This document shows, piece by piece, positions 6,692-13,238 of a DNA stretch of 13,238 bases. The notes under the pieces are model-generated. The model ran no database searches. It was not told where the DNA came from and saw only the letters and a program-made list of their open reading frames with translations. The stretch comes from Bacteroidales bacterium UBA6360. Its GTDB lineage: Bacteria; Bacteroidota; Bacteroidia; Bacteroidales; UBA932. The stretch is taken from the NCBI GenBank assembly GCA_002440085.1, contig DJRM01000141.1:2276-15513 (forward strand), written 5' to 3'. The position numbers and the translations under genes were made by a program. Each line of letters starts with the position of its first letter. The first letter of the stretch is position 1.

Positions 6692-8065
6692 ATGAGTGTC
6701 TACAGTTTTTTCAGAATAAGTCGTCCGGCGGCGGCTCAGGTCCCGGAACAGGAAGTGGAGCCGACCTACAGGAAAGTGCGCCGCAGCACATTCCTCGGCG
6801 TGACAATCGGCTACAGCCTCTACTACGTCTGCCGGATGAGTCTCAGCGTGGTGAAGCAGCCGCTGATTGACGGGGAAGTGATGACGGCGGGGGAACTCGG
6901 GCTCATCGGCTCCGGACTGCTGCTGATTTACGCCTTTGGCAAGTTCATCAACGGCTTCATCGCCGACTACTGCAACATCCGCCGTTTCATGGGATTCGGA
7001 CTGTTGCTGTCTTCGGTCATAAACTTCATTATAGCGCTCCTGGGAATAGGCGTGACTTCGTTCGGAATGCCGCATTCGGCGTTGTTCTTCTCGGCGGTCT
7101 TGCTTTGGGGAATGAACGGATGGTTCCAGTCCATGGGGCCCGCTCCCGGAGTCATAAGCCTGTCGCGCTGGTTCCCGCAGTCGCGCAGGGGGACTTTCTA
7201 CAGCATATTCTGCACAAGCCCCTACATCGGGGAATTCATATCCTTCGTCCTCATCGCCGCCGTTGTCGCGAGGTGGGGATGGGAATGGGGCTTCCTGCTT
7301 GCGGCGCTCATCGGCTTTGCCGGCTCTCTGCTCATCTTCCTGACGGTCAAGGATACGCCCGAAAGCTGCGGACTTCCTTCCGTACAGAAACTCTCAGGCG
7401 AAGAGATGAAACCCGAGGATTCAATGAAAACGCTGAGTCTCCAGAAAAGAGTGCTGAGGCATCCGGGGATATGGATTATCGCCGCGTCGTCCGCGTTCAT
7501 CTATATAACGAAATATGCCATAACGGGTTGGGGTGTGCTGTTCCTACAGAAAGCAAAACTTTTTTCGTTGGAAAAGGCTTCGAACACCATTGCTGTGGCC
7601 GCATTGGTCGGAGGTTTGGTCGGGACCGTTTCCGCCGGGTGGATTTCTGACAATTTGTTCAAAGGGGACAGAAAGCGTCCGGCGCTGCTTTCGGGGTTTT
7701 TAGGCATCGTGATGCTGTCGCTTTTCCTCTTCACGGGAGGCGGATTTGTTCTGAATACGGTCTATGTGGCGGTCTTTAACTTCGCCATGGGCGAGCTCTA
7801 CTGCATTGTGGCGGGGCTTATGGCCATAGACATCGTGCCGCGAAAGGCCACCGGTGCCGCACTCGGGGTGGTCGGCGTCTCAAGCTATGTCGCTGCCGCC
7901 GTCCAGGACATCGCGAGCGGCTATCTGATTCAGGAGAACGGAAGCGACTTCACCGCCGTATCAATTTTTTGGATTGTTGCGGCTTTTTTGGCAACTTTGC
8001 TGCCGGTTCTCAACTGGAACAAGATGAAAAGGCGTTCGGCTGAAACAGCACGTCTTCAGGACTGA
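6692..8065 (+). CDS. MFS transporter, organophosphate:phosphate antiporter (OPA) family
   Basis: A 457-residue, twelve-helix inner-membrane transporter related to GlpT, UhpT and UhpC, which exchange a phosphorylated organic compound for phosphate. Family marks are GYSLYYVCR in TM1, with R48 at the position of the phosphate-binding arginine of GlpT, W-F-P-Q-S-R-R-G-T-F-Y-S after TM4, and the DTPESCGLP sequence at the start of the central loop. The second binding arginine of GlpT, in TM7, appears to be replaced by lysine (K274 in ITKYAITGW). The start is ATG at 6692; an in-frame GTG at 6668 would add eight residues. It lies 53 bases after the CYTH gene and 47 before the glucanotransferase gene, suggesting a link to sugar-phosphate handling. 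Transport of glycerol-3-phosphate or hexose phosphate is inferred, and a sensory role like that of UhpC is possible. Confidence 0.9.
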   Translation: MSVYSFFRISRPAAAQVPEQEVEPTYRKVRRSTFLGVTIGYSLYYVCRMSLSVVKQPLIDGEVMTAGELGLIGSGLLLIYAFGKFINGFIADYCNIRRFMGFGLLLSSVINFIIALLGIGVTSFGMPHSALFFSAVLLWGMNGWFQSMGPAPGVISLSRWFPQSRRGTFYSIFCTSPYIGEFISFVLIAAVVARWGWEWGFLLAALIGFAGSLLIFLTVKDTPESCGLPSVQKLSGEEMKPEDSMKTLSLQKRVLRHPGIWIIAASSAFIYITKYAITGWGVLFLQKAKLFSLEKASNTIAVAALVGGLVGTVSAGWISDNLFKGDRKRPALLSGFLGIVMLSLFLFTGGGFVLNTVYVAVFNFAMGELYCIVAGLMAIDIVPRKATGAALGVVGVSSYVAAAVQDIASGYLIQENGSDFTAVSIFWIVAAFLATLLPVLNWNKMKRRSAETARLQD

Positions 8066-8112
8066 CCGAATATGACACTGACACATAAGATAACCATAAA
8101 ATAACCACATAT

Positions 8113-10644
8113 ATGAACGCTCTGATTTCAATTGAATACAACACTGTCTGGGGTGAGTCCCTTGTGCTGTGTCTCGGCAACAGGGAAATCCCGATGGTCA
8201 GCGATGGCATGGGACGATGGTCAGCCAAGGTGGCGAGGGTTTCCTCCGAGGCTCTCAATCACTACAACTTCAAGCTTGTCCGCCGCGACGGCACGCAGCG
8301 GCACGAATGGAGGCATCACTCCCTGAATCTTGCAGGGGCGGCGGCCTCGACCTCAATCGTCATCCGTGACCGCTGGCAGGACGCGCCCGAGGACGCTCCG
8401 TTCTACTCGTCGGCCTTCACAAAGGGAATATTCTCACGGGAAGGCATCGTGCCGGGTGATTCTCAGGCAACTGCTTCCGGCGCCTCCTCCGCTGTCATTC
8501 CGACCACCTCCTTTCTTGGCATTCCGAGCAAAGCCGAGGAGTCATTACTTGTGAAGAAGGTTGCGGTTTCCAAGGCCGCAAAGACAACCCTCATCACGGT
8601 CAATGTCCCGGTAGTCAGCCGCGACGAGGTTCTCTGCATTGCCGGGAACGGTGAGGGTATGGACGAATGGAAACGTCTCATCCCGTTGGACGACAGCAAC
8701 TTCCCGCAGTGGAAGCTCGCCGTAAGCACGGAAGAGGATTTTGAATACAAGTTTGTCATCGCTGACCGGGGGACGCTCACGATAAAGGAATGGGAAAGCG
8801 GCGAGAACCGCATCTGCACAGCGGCCGAGGACAAGTTCACTATAATTGCCGACATCAGCCACCGTTTCGGGCTGCGCCGTTGGCGCGGAGCCGGCACGGC
8901 AATCCCGGTATTCTCGCTCCGCAGTGAGAATGACTTCGGGGTGGGCGAGTTCCTTGACCTCAAGAAAATGATAGATTGGGCTGCGTCAACGGGCCAGTGC
9001 ATACTCCAGCTTCTTCCGATTAACGACACCACGATGACCGGCACATGGCAGGACTCATATCCCTACAACGCTAACTCCACCTTTGCCCTTCATCCGCAGT
9101 TCATAAGCCTAAAGGCCGCAGGAGTCAAGGAAACTCCGGAATACAGGGCATTGCAGGCCGAGCTTAACGCCCTGCCGCAGGTGGATTATGAGCGCGTGAA
9201 CAACGAAAAGACACGGCTTCTTCGTGAGGCATTTGAAAAAACCTTTGCAAAGCTCTCTAAGACAGCGGCCTACAAGACATTCATCTCGGCAAACCGCGAC
9301 TGGCTTGAGCCTTATGCGGTGTTCTGTGCCCTGCGCGACAGTTTCGGAACTGCCGATTTCAGCAAATGGAAGGGATATGCGAAATACTCTGCGGCCAAAA
9401 TTGAGAAATACTGCGCCGAATACCGCACCGAAGTGGATTTCCACTGCTTCGTCCAGTTCCATCTCGGCAGACAGCTCACCGAAGTCCGAGAATACGCCCA
9501 TTCTAAGGGGGTCGTGCTCAAGGGCGACCTTCCGATAGGCATTTCCCGCACCAGCGTCGATGCATGGCAGTACCCGCACCTGTTCAATATGGACGAGTCG
9601 GCTGGGGCTCCGCCTGACGCTTTTGCCGCCGACGGTCAGAACTGGGGATTCCCGACCTACAACTGGGACGAGATGGCAAAGGACGGATTCGCATGGTGGA
9701 AGGCGAGGCTCAGGAAGATGTCGGAATATTTCGACGCCTTCAGGATTGACCATATACTCGGATTCTTCCGCATCTGGGAGATTCCTCTCAAATACAGCAG
9801 CGGCCTGCTCGGACATTTCTATCCCGCGCTTCCGTATCCTGCCGAGGAACTTGCCTTTGACGGCTTTGACGTGGCTTCAGGGGCGTTCGTGACGGCTCCG
9901 GCCGATGACCCTACAGATGTCCTCTTCGTCGAGGATCCTGTGATGAAGGGCTACTGGCATCCGAGAATCGGGGCGCAGAACACCGCCTCCTACCGCAGAC
10001 TCGACCCGCATCTACAGCGGACGTTCAACCGCCTGCACGACGACTTCTTCTACCGTCGCCACAACGATTTCTGGCGCGAGTCCGCCATGCGCAAGCTCCC
10101 GTCCCTGCTTCATGCCACCGATATGCTTGCCTGCGGCGAAGACCTCGGGATGATTCCGGACTGCGTGGCCTCCGTGATGTCGGAGCTAAAGATTCTCTCT
10201 CTCGAAATCCAGAGAATGCCGAAGAGCACGAGCGTGGAGTTCGGCGACCCTAAGCACTACCCGTACCTCTGCGTCTGCACAACTTCGACCCACGACATGA
10301 ACCCTATCCGCGCATGGTGGGAGGAGGACAGGGAGGTCTCCGCTCGGTTCTATCACCTGAACTTCGGCGGCGAGGCTCCGTATTTCTGCGAGCCGTGGCT
10401 CTGCCGCAGCATTGTCAGCGACCATCTCGGCTCCCCGGCGATGCTCACCATTCTCCCGTTTCAGGACTGGCTCTCCATCGACGGCACTCTCCGTCTCCCG
10501 GATCCGAACGCTGAGCGCATCAACATTCCCGCCGTCAGCCGCCACTACTGGCGCTACCGTATGCACCTCACCCTCGAAAGCCTCCTCAATCAGCAGGCCT
10601 TCAACGACGAAATCGCCACTTTAATAAGCGATTCAGGAAGGTAG
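8113..10644 (+). CDS. malQ: 4-alpha-glucanotransferase, GH77, with tandem CBM20 domains (DPE2-like)
   Basis: An 843-residue cytoplasmic enzyme that moves glucosyl or maltodextrin units between alpha-1,4-glucans, central to maltose and glycogen use. Two CBM20-like starch-binding domains come first (about residues 1-105 and 148-255). The second keeps likely binding residues W186 (DEW) and W227 (EWESGENR), while the first is more divergent. The GH77 barrel runs from about 260 to the end. Catalytic residues are visible: nucleophile D546 (DAFRIDH), acid/base E676 (CGEDLG) and transition-state stabiliser D728 (TSTHD). The 130 residues between D546 and E676 are about 80 more than in compact bacterial MalQ, matching the inserted segment of plant DPE2. 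The start ATG at 8113 gives a beta-strand N-terminus without a signal peptide. It ends a co-directional gene run and converges with the LytTR operon. Confidence 0.95.
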   Translation: MNALISIEYNTVWGESLVLCLGNREIPMVSDGMGRWSAKVARVSSEALNHYNFKLVRRDGTQRHEWRHHSLNLAGAAASTSIVIRDRWQDAPEDAPFYSSAFTKGIFSREGIVPGDSQATASGASSAVIPTTSFLGIPSKAEESLLVKKVAVSKAAKTTLITVNVPVVSRDEVLCIAGNGEGMDEWKRLIPLDDSNFPQWKLAVSTEEDFEYKFVIADRGTLTIKEWESGENRICTAAEDKFTIIADISHRFGLRRWRGAGTAIPVFSLRSENDFGVGEFLDLKKMIDWAASTGQCILQLLPINDTTMTGTWQDSYPYNANSTFALHPQFISLKAAGVKETPEYRALQAELNALPQVDYERVNNEKTRLLREAFEKTFAKLSKTAAYKTFISANRDWLEPYAVFCALRDSFGTADFSKWKGYAKYSAAKIEKYCAEYRTEVDFHCFVQFHLGRQLTEVREYAHSKGVVLKGDLPIGISRTSVDAWQYPHLFNMDESAGAPPDAFAADGQNWGFPTYNWDEMAKDGFAWWKARLRKMSEYFDAFRIDHILGFFRIWEIPLKYSSGLLGHFYPALPYPAEELAFDGFDVASGAFVTAPADDPTDVLFVEDPVMKGYWHPRIGAQNTASYRRLDPHLQRTFNRLHDDFFYRRHNDFWRESAMRKLPSLLHATDMLACGEDLGMIPDCVASVMSELKILSLEIQRMPKSTSVEFGDPKHYPYLCVCTTSTHDMNPIRAWWEEDREVSARFYHLNFGGEAPYFCEPWLCRSIVSDHLGSPAMLTILPFQDWLSIDGTLRLPDPNAERINIPAVSRHYWRYRMHLTLESLLNQQAFNDEIATLISDSGR

Positions 10645-10672
10645 TTGAAAGAAAGGGGATGCAAGGCGCACT

Positions 10673-10723
10673 GGGGATTTCAACACCGGAGCAACCTTCC
10701 GGTTGTGAGGATTTGAAATCCCC
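10673..10723. terminator. Strong two-part hairpin between convergent genes; dispersed repeat copy B
   Basis: An outer 11-base-pair stem (GGGGATTTCAA 10673-10683 with TTGAAATCCCC 10713-10723) encloses an inner six-base-pair stem (ACCGGA 10685-10690 with TCCGGT 10698-10703). It sits 28 bases after the malQ stop and 34 bases before the stop of the convergent response-regulator gene, so a bidirectional terminator or mRNA-end stabiliser is likely. No long U-tract follows. Bases 10681-10713 are the second copy of the 33-base repeat found at 3501-3533. Confidence 0.6.
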
Positions 10724-10739
10724 ATGCAACGAAGCAGAC

Positions 10740-10752
10740 CGCCTTTTAGGCG
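10740..10752. terminator. Small second hairpin beside the convergent junction
   Basis: CGCC-TTTTA-GGCG forms a perfect four-base-pair stem with a five-base loop. It lies just downstream of the large hairpin and six bases from the response-regulator stop codon. It is short and could be chance, but its position fits an accessory terminator element. Confidence 0.3.
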
Positions 10753-10757
10753 CCCCG

Positions 10758-11543
10758 TCATTGGGATAGCCAGGTCATAAAGTCATCAACCCGTGCCCGT
10801 GACACGGTGATTTCAAATTCAGCGGGCGGATCCGGAACAATCTGGAGACGCCCGTTTGCCTGTTTGATGATACTTTGGATGGCTCTGACTGATATTATGC
10901 AGCTGCGCGATATACGGAAGAATCCCTTTTCCGGCAGCTCGTCCGCGATGATGTCCAGCGACGAGTCCATGACATATTTCTTCCCGTCGAAGGTGTAGAG
11001 GAAATTGCTCTTCTCCTCCGAACAGAAATAGGCGATGTCCTCCACCTTCACGGGAACGATGCGGTCGTTGAGCCTCACGATGAACCTTTCCTTGTGCCGT
11101 CCCTCATCGACCGCCCTCAGCACCGAACCGAAGTCCGCCGGAACGCCGCCGCTCCTGAGGACCCTGCTCACGGCACGGTCAAGGTCGGCGGGACTGATCG
11201 GCTTGAGAAGATAGTCGAGCGAGCCGGCCTCGAAGGCCTTTATGGCGTAGCTGTCGTAGGCCGTGGTCATGATGACCTTCGCCGTAATCTGCACCTGCCT
11301 GAAAATCTCGAAGCAGTTGCCGTCGGAAAGCTCTACGTCCATAAAAATCACGTCCGCCCCGTTGTCCTGCACCCATCCGCCGTGCATTCCGGCGCCGTTC
11401 GCCGAATGCTCGTTCAGCCACTGCACCGTCTCCGCCACGGAGCCCGTGCACCCGACGACCCTCATCTGCGGATACCTGCTCTCAAGTGTCCTCGCCAACG
11501 CTTTCCGCGCCATCACCTCGTCCTCGACTATCAGTACTTTCAT
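10758..11543 (-). CDS. LytTR-family response regulator
   Basis: A 261-residue two-component regulator. The receiver domain (about 1-128) shows the acidic pair E7/D8, phospho-acceptor D69 in VIFMDVELSDG, T94 and K114 (LLKP). After a linker, the LytTR DNA-binding domain (about 153-260) shows the usual V-K-V-E-D-I-A-Y-F start, the F-F-R-I-S-R-S-C-I-I-S-V core and the final R-A-R-V-D-D-F. Such proteins bind pairs of about nine-base direct repeats one helical repeat-pair apart. D69 lies some ten residues later than usual because of a Gly/Ala/His-rich insertion (about residues 47-62) before the third beta strand. The gene lies 93 bases downstream of its presumed kinase on the same strand. Target genes are unknown, although LytTR-like direct repeats lie upstream of the kinase. 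Confidence 0.95.
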   Translation of the reverse strand: MKVLIVEDEVMARKALARTLESRYPQMRVVGCTGSVAETVQWLNEHSANGAGMHGGWVQDNGADVIFMDVELSDGNCFEIFRQVQITAKVIMTTAYDSYAIKAFEAGSLDYLLKPISPADLDRAVSRVLRSGGVPADFGSVLRAVDEGRHKERFIVRLNDRIVPVKVEDIAYFCSEEKSNFLYTFDGKKYVMDSSLDIIADELPEKGFFRISRSCIISVRAIQSIIKQANGRLQIVPDPPAEFEITVSRARVDDFMTWLSQ

Positions 11544-11574
11544 ATTATCGTAATTCTTTTCAAATCAAACTGTA

Positions 11575-11608
11575 ATAACCGGAGATCCTTCTCTATGTCA
11601 TAACCGGA
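11575..11608. repeat. Direct repeat in the kinase-regulator gap
   Basis: ATAACCGGA occurs at 11575-11583 and again at 11600-11608, a 25-base period. Read on the minus strand, the direction of the operon, each copy is TCCGGTTAT followed by one variable base and ACA. That resembles the published LytTR half-site pattern except at one position. It lies in the 93 bases between the kinase stop and the response-regulator start and could mark an internal control site. Confidence 0.4.
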
Positions 11609-11636
11609 CCTCGTCGGGACGGCATCCGCCCGCACT

Positions 11637-13013
11637 TCATATCAGCGGCAGCCTCACTATGTATTCCGTCTCCGTCTTCTCAATCAGGACCTCCCCGCCG
11701 TCGAGGTCGCTGTACTGCTGGCGTATGTATTTCAGTCCCACCCCGGTGGACGGAGCCTTCGATGCGCGTGGAATCAGTGTGTTGCGAACCTCAAGACCAC
11801 CATCTGCCGACCGCATCGCAATCCTGAGCGGCCGCGCCTCCGACACCGCATTGTGCTTGAACGCATTTTCCACGAGCATCTGCACCGCGCACGGCGGCAC
11901 CGTCTTCTTCAAATCCTCCCAGCTGACCTCTTCCGTCACCTCAAAGCCCTTGGGAAACCGCGTCCTCATCAGGTCGATGAAAGCATCCACGAACTCCATC
12001 TCGCCGCTCAGCGGCACGAGCCTCTCCTCCTCGTTGCGAATCATATAGCGATACAGCCCGGCTAATTTGTGGATGAACTCGCTTGCCTCCTCAGTCTGCC
12101 CGTCAAGCACAAGGGAGTCGAGCACGTTGAGGGAATTGAACAGGAAATGCGGATTCACCTGCTGCTTTAGCTTTTCGTAGCGGAACTGGGCGTAGTGCCG
12201 CTTCTCCTTTTCCGTCCGCATTGCCTGCTGAACCTCGATGGAATGATTCGCGAGATAGATTATGCAGTAGGCCGAGATGTCCGTGACGAGGCACAACACG
12301 CAGAGCTGGATGAAGTCCGTCGATGTGTCCGGCTGAATCACGCAGTCCGGCGAGAGGCAGACGATGTACGCGACCATCTGCGAGGTGATGAGCAGAAAAA
12401 GAATGAATATGAACCAGAAGCATTTCTTCCCCACTCCGTAGATTATCCGCCTGCGGAAGCGTATGAATATGATGTTGACGCAGATGAGCGTGATGATTAC
12501 CGCAGAGTTTGACAGAATCATGGACAGGATTTCGAGCGTGCTCCACGGGTTTCTGCCGGACGAAGAGAAGACAAAAATCAGAAGGCGGAGGAGAAATATG
12601 AACGCGAAGGCGAACACGAGTATGCGTGTCTGCGTCCCGGGAATTCCGTGTCTTTCGGCGTCTCCGTGCGGAAATGCCTTCGTGAGCGCCGCAGTGCTCC
12701 ATCCGAGTATTATTGTAGTGAGGAACGTGACGAGTGAACTCGCCGCCACAGGGTCATGCAGCACCTTTCTCAGCAGCACGCCTCCTTCTGTTCCGATGAG
12801 AAATCCCGCGACGTTCACTACAATCACGCAGGCGGCCGTGATTTCGATGTTGAGGCTGCGGCGCAGGCACAGCACCACGGTCATCGCCATGGTGAGCAGT
12901 GTCAGCGTGAGCTCGTCGCTGACACCGAATCTTCCTAAAGCGTATGCCACAGCGGCGTGTGCGAGCGCAAATGCCGTGACAATCAGTCCATTTATTTTAG
13001 TGTCTTTCTTCAT
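11637..13013 (-). CDS. Multi-spanning membrane sensor histidine kinase (LytS/HisKA-7TM-less type, PF06580)
   Basis: A 458-residue kinase expected to phosphorylate the neighbouring LytTR regulator. About eight hydrophobic helices fill residues 8-256 with only short loops and no recognisable periplasmic sensor domain, so the signal is probably sensed in or at the membrane. A coiled-coil-like linker (257-283) leads to the His_kinase motif QQVNPHFLFNSLN with phospho-acceptor H289. The ATPase domain has the N box E382-N-A-F-K-H-N388 and a glycine-rich STGVGLKYI (422-430). I prefer ATG at 13013; an in-frame GTG at 13028 lies inside a sequence resembling a widely dispersed intergenic motif and adds five residues. 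The regulator gene follows on the same strand. Ligand unknown; the kinase and its pairing are well supported. Confidence 0.93.
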   Translation of the reverse strand: MKKDTKINGLIVTAFALAHAAVAYALGRFGVSDELTLTLLTMAMTVVLCLRRSLNIEITAACVIVVNVAGFLIGTEGGVLLRKVLHDPVAASSLVTFLTTIILGWSTAALTKAFPHGDAERHGIPGTQTRILVFAFAFIFLLRLLIFVFSSSGRNPWSTLEILSMILSNSAVIITLICVNIIFIRFRRRIIYGVGKKCFWFIFILFLLITSQMVAYIVCLSPDCVIQPDTSTDFIQLCVLCLVTDISAYCIIYLANHSIEVQQAMRTEKEKRHYAQFRYEKLKQQVNPHFLFNSLNVLDSLVLDGQTEEASEFIHKLAGLYRYMIRNEEERLVPLSGEMEFVDAFIDLMRTRFPKGFEVTEEVSWEDLKKTVPPCAVQMLVENAFKHNAVSEARPLRIAMRSADGGLEVRNTLIPRASKAPSTGVGLKYIRQQYSDLDGGEVLIEKTETEYIVRLPLI

Positions 13014-13021
13014 TTCAAGGT

Positions 13022-13048
13022 CTCTCACTCCGTTCAGGATGACAGTTC
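13022..13048 (-). repeat. Dispersed intergenic motif-like sequence upstream of the kinase
   Basis: On the minus strand these bases include GTCATCCTGAACGGAGTGAG. From memory this closely resembles a short motif (CATCCTGA followed by GCG/ACG-GAGTGA and GATCT-like bases) found in many copies between genes in diverse bacteria, including Bacteroidota. Only one copy is seen here, so the repeat nature rests on recollection, not on this window. Confidence 0.35.
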
Positions 13049-13065
13049 CATTGTGGTCAGCAGGC

Positions 13066-13098
13066 GTTTCCGCGAATGCTTGGTAAATGTTTCCGCGA
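13066..13098. promoter_or_regulatory. Direct repeat pair, 23-base period, upstream of the kinase
   Basis: GTTTCCGCGA occurs at 13066-13075 and 13089-13098, separated by exactly 13 bases. Extending each copy by six bases keeps 14 of 16 identical. The arrangement, a pair of about ten-base direct repeats roughly two helical turns apart, is that of a LytTR dimer operator. It lies 53-85 bases before the kinase start and may sit downstream of or over its promoter. Confidence 0.45.
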
Positions 13099-13142
13099 TT
13101 GCCTTAATGCCTGCAAGTTAGGAAAAATCCGTGAATATCGTT

Positions 13143-13193
13143 TCATTCGTCGCCGAAAACTTGCCGTTCGTCCCCATATATCACCCGTTCGTC
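13143..13193. promoter_or_regulatory. Three-copy 21-base-periodic direct repeat (candidate LytTR operator)
   Basis: Nine-base units start at 13143 (TCATTCGTC), 13164 (CCGTTCGTC) and 13185 (CCGTTCGTC). The last two are identical, the first matches 7 of 9, and all are spaced exactly 21 bases apart with 12-base spacers. Shifted by one base, the last two read GCCGTTCGT and CCCGTTCGT, which fit eight of nine positions of the described LytTR half-site [TA][AC][CA]GTTN[AG][TG]. The array is 130 bases upstream of the kinase and also just upstream of a plus-strand TAnnTTTA box at 13210-13217, so it may control a divergent gene beyond the window. Confidence 0.55.
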
Positions 13194-13209
13194 AGAGGAT
13201 ATGCCACAT

Positions 13210-13217
13210 TATATTTA
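13210..13217 (+). promoter_or_regulatory. Possible divergent promoter box near the window edge
   Basis: TATATTTA matches seven of eight positions of the TAnnTTTG -7 consensus on the plus strand, in an AT-rich stretch. The 21-base repeat array ends 16 bases before it, overlapping where a -33 element would be. AT-rich DNA gives such matches by chance and the gene it would serve is outside the window. Confidence 0.25.
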
Positions 13218-13238
13218 TAAAATTCATATATTCGCATC

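Noticed and set aside
6679..6696. Five-codon mini-ORF (M-K-K-S-I) overlapping the OPA transporter start
   Set aside because: Its stop overlaps the ATG at 6692, which could suggest coupling, but such a short frame is expected by chance and has no supporting signal.
8082..8106. ATAACCA repeated at a 12-base period upstream of malQ
   Set aside because: Short and AT-rich, with a period that fits no known operator; no promoter box lies beside it.
13113..13120. TAACTTGC (minus strand) as the kinase promoter
   Set aside because: Only the TAnnTT part fits the consensus and there is no -33 element, so the true promoter is left unassigned.
1..13238. CRISPR arrays, tRNA or rRNA genes, insertion sequences, phage genes and SusC/SusD pairs
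   Set aside because: I looked for regular long repeats, cloverleaf-like genes, transposase motifs and TonB-dependent receptor genes and saw none.

Overview
The window looks like a chromosomal segment of a Bacteroidota bacterium, most likely a fairly GC-rich gut member of the order Bacteroidales. I infer this from four things: Bacteroidetes-type TAnnTTTG promoter boxes, mostly weak Shine-Dalgarno signals, a lipoprotein-type GH3 enzyme, and a 4-alpha-glucanotransferase with tandem starch-binding domains. Family and genus cannot be settled from this sequence alone. I see no rRNA, tRNA, CRISPR array, insertion sequence or phage gene. Nine protein genes fill nearly all of the DNA and no gene-free stretch exceeds about 230 bases.

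Layout: (1) 107-2404, plus strand: an exported GH3 glycoside hydrolase lipoprotein. (2) 2419-3429, minus strand: an EamA/DMT-family transporter, convergent with the GH3 gene. (3) 3430-3654: a divergent intergenic region with two back-to-back TAnnTTTG promoter boxes and one copy of a dispersed repeat. (4) 3655-10644, plus strand: a co-directional run of rsgA (ribosome-assembly GTPase), a DinF-like MATE exporter, a CYTH triphosphatase-like protein, an OPA-type organophosphate transporter and a large DPE2-like 4-alpha-glucanotransferase. Gaps in this run are 12-53 bases. (5) 10645-10757: a convergent junction holding a strong hairpin, which is the second copy of the dispersed repeat. (6) 10758-13013, minus strand: a LytTR response regulator and, upstream of it, its multi-spanning membrane histidine kinase. 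(7) 13014-13238: a regulatory region with two separate sets of short direct repeats at 21- and 23-base periods, a geometry typical of LytTR operators.

How the genes may work together: the GH3 enzyme would release sugars outside the cytoplasm, the OPA transporter would move a phosphorylated organic compound, and the glucanotransferase would recycle maltose or malto-oligosaccharides in the cytoplasm. This gives a loose carbohydrate theme, but there is no SusC/SusD pair and so no classic polysaccharide utilisation locus. RsgA, MATE and CYTH look like housekeeping or stress genes. The kinase-regulator pair is a self-contained sensory module.

No wholly new protein system is evident. The most distinctive signals are regulatory: a three-copy, exactly 21-base-periodic direct-repeat array next to the LytTR system; a 33-base repeat shared (28/33, no gaps) by two distant intergenic regions; and mirror-image promoters between rsgA and the EamA gene.
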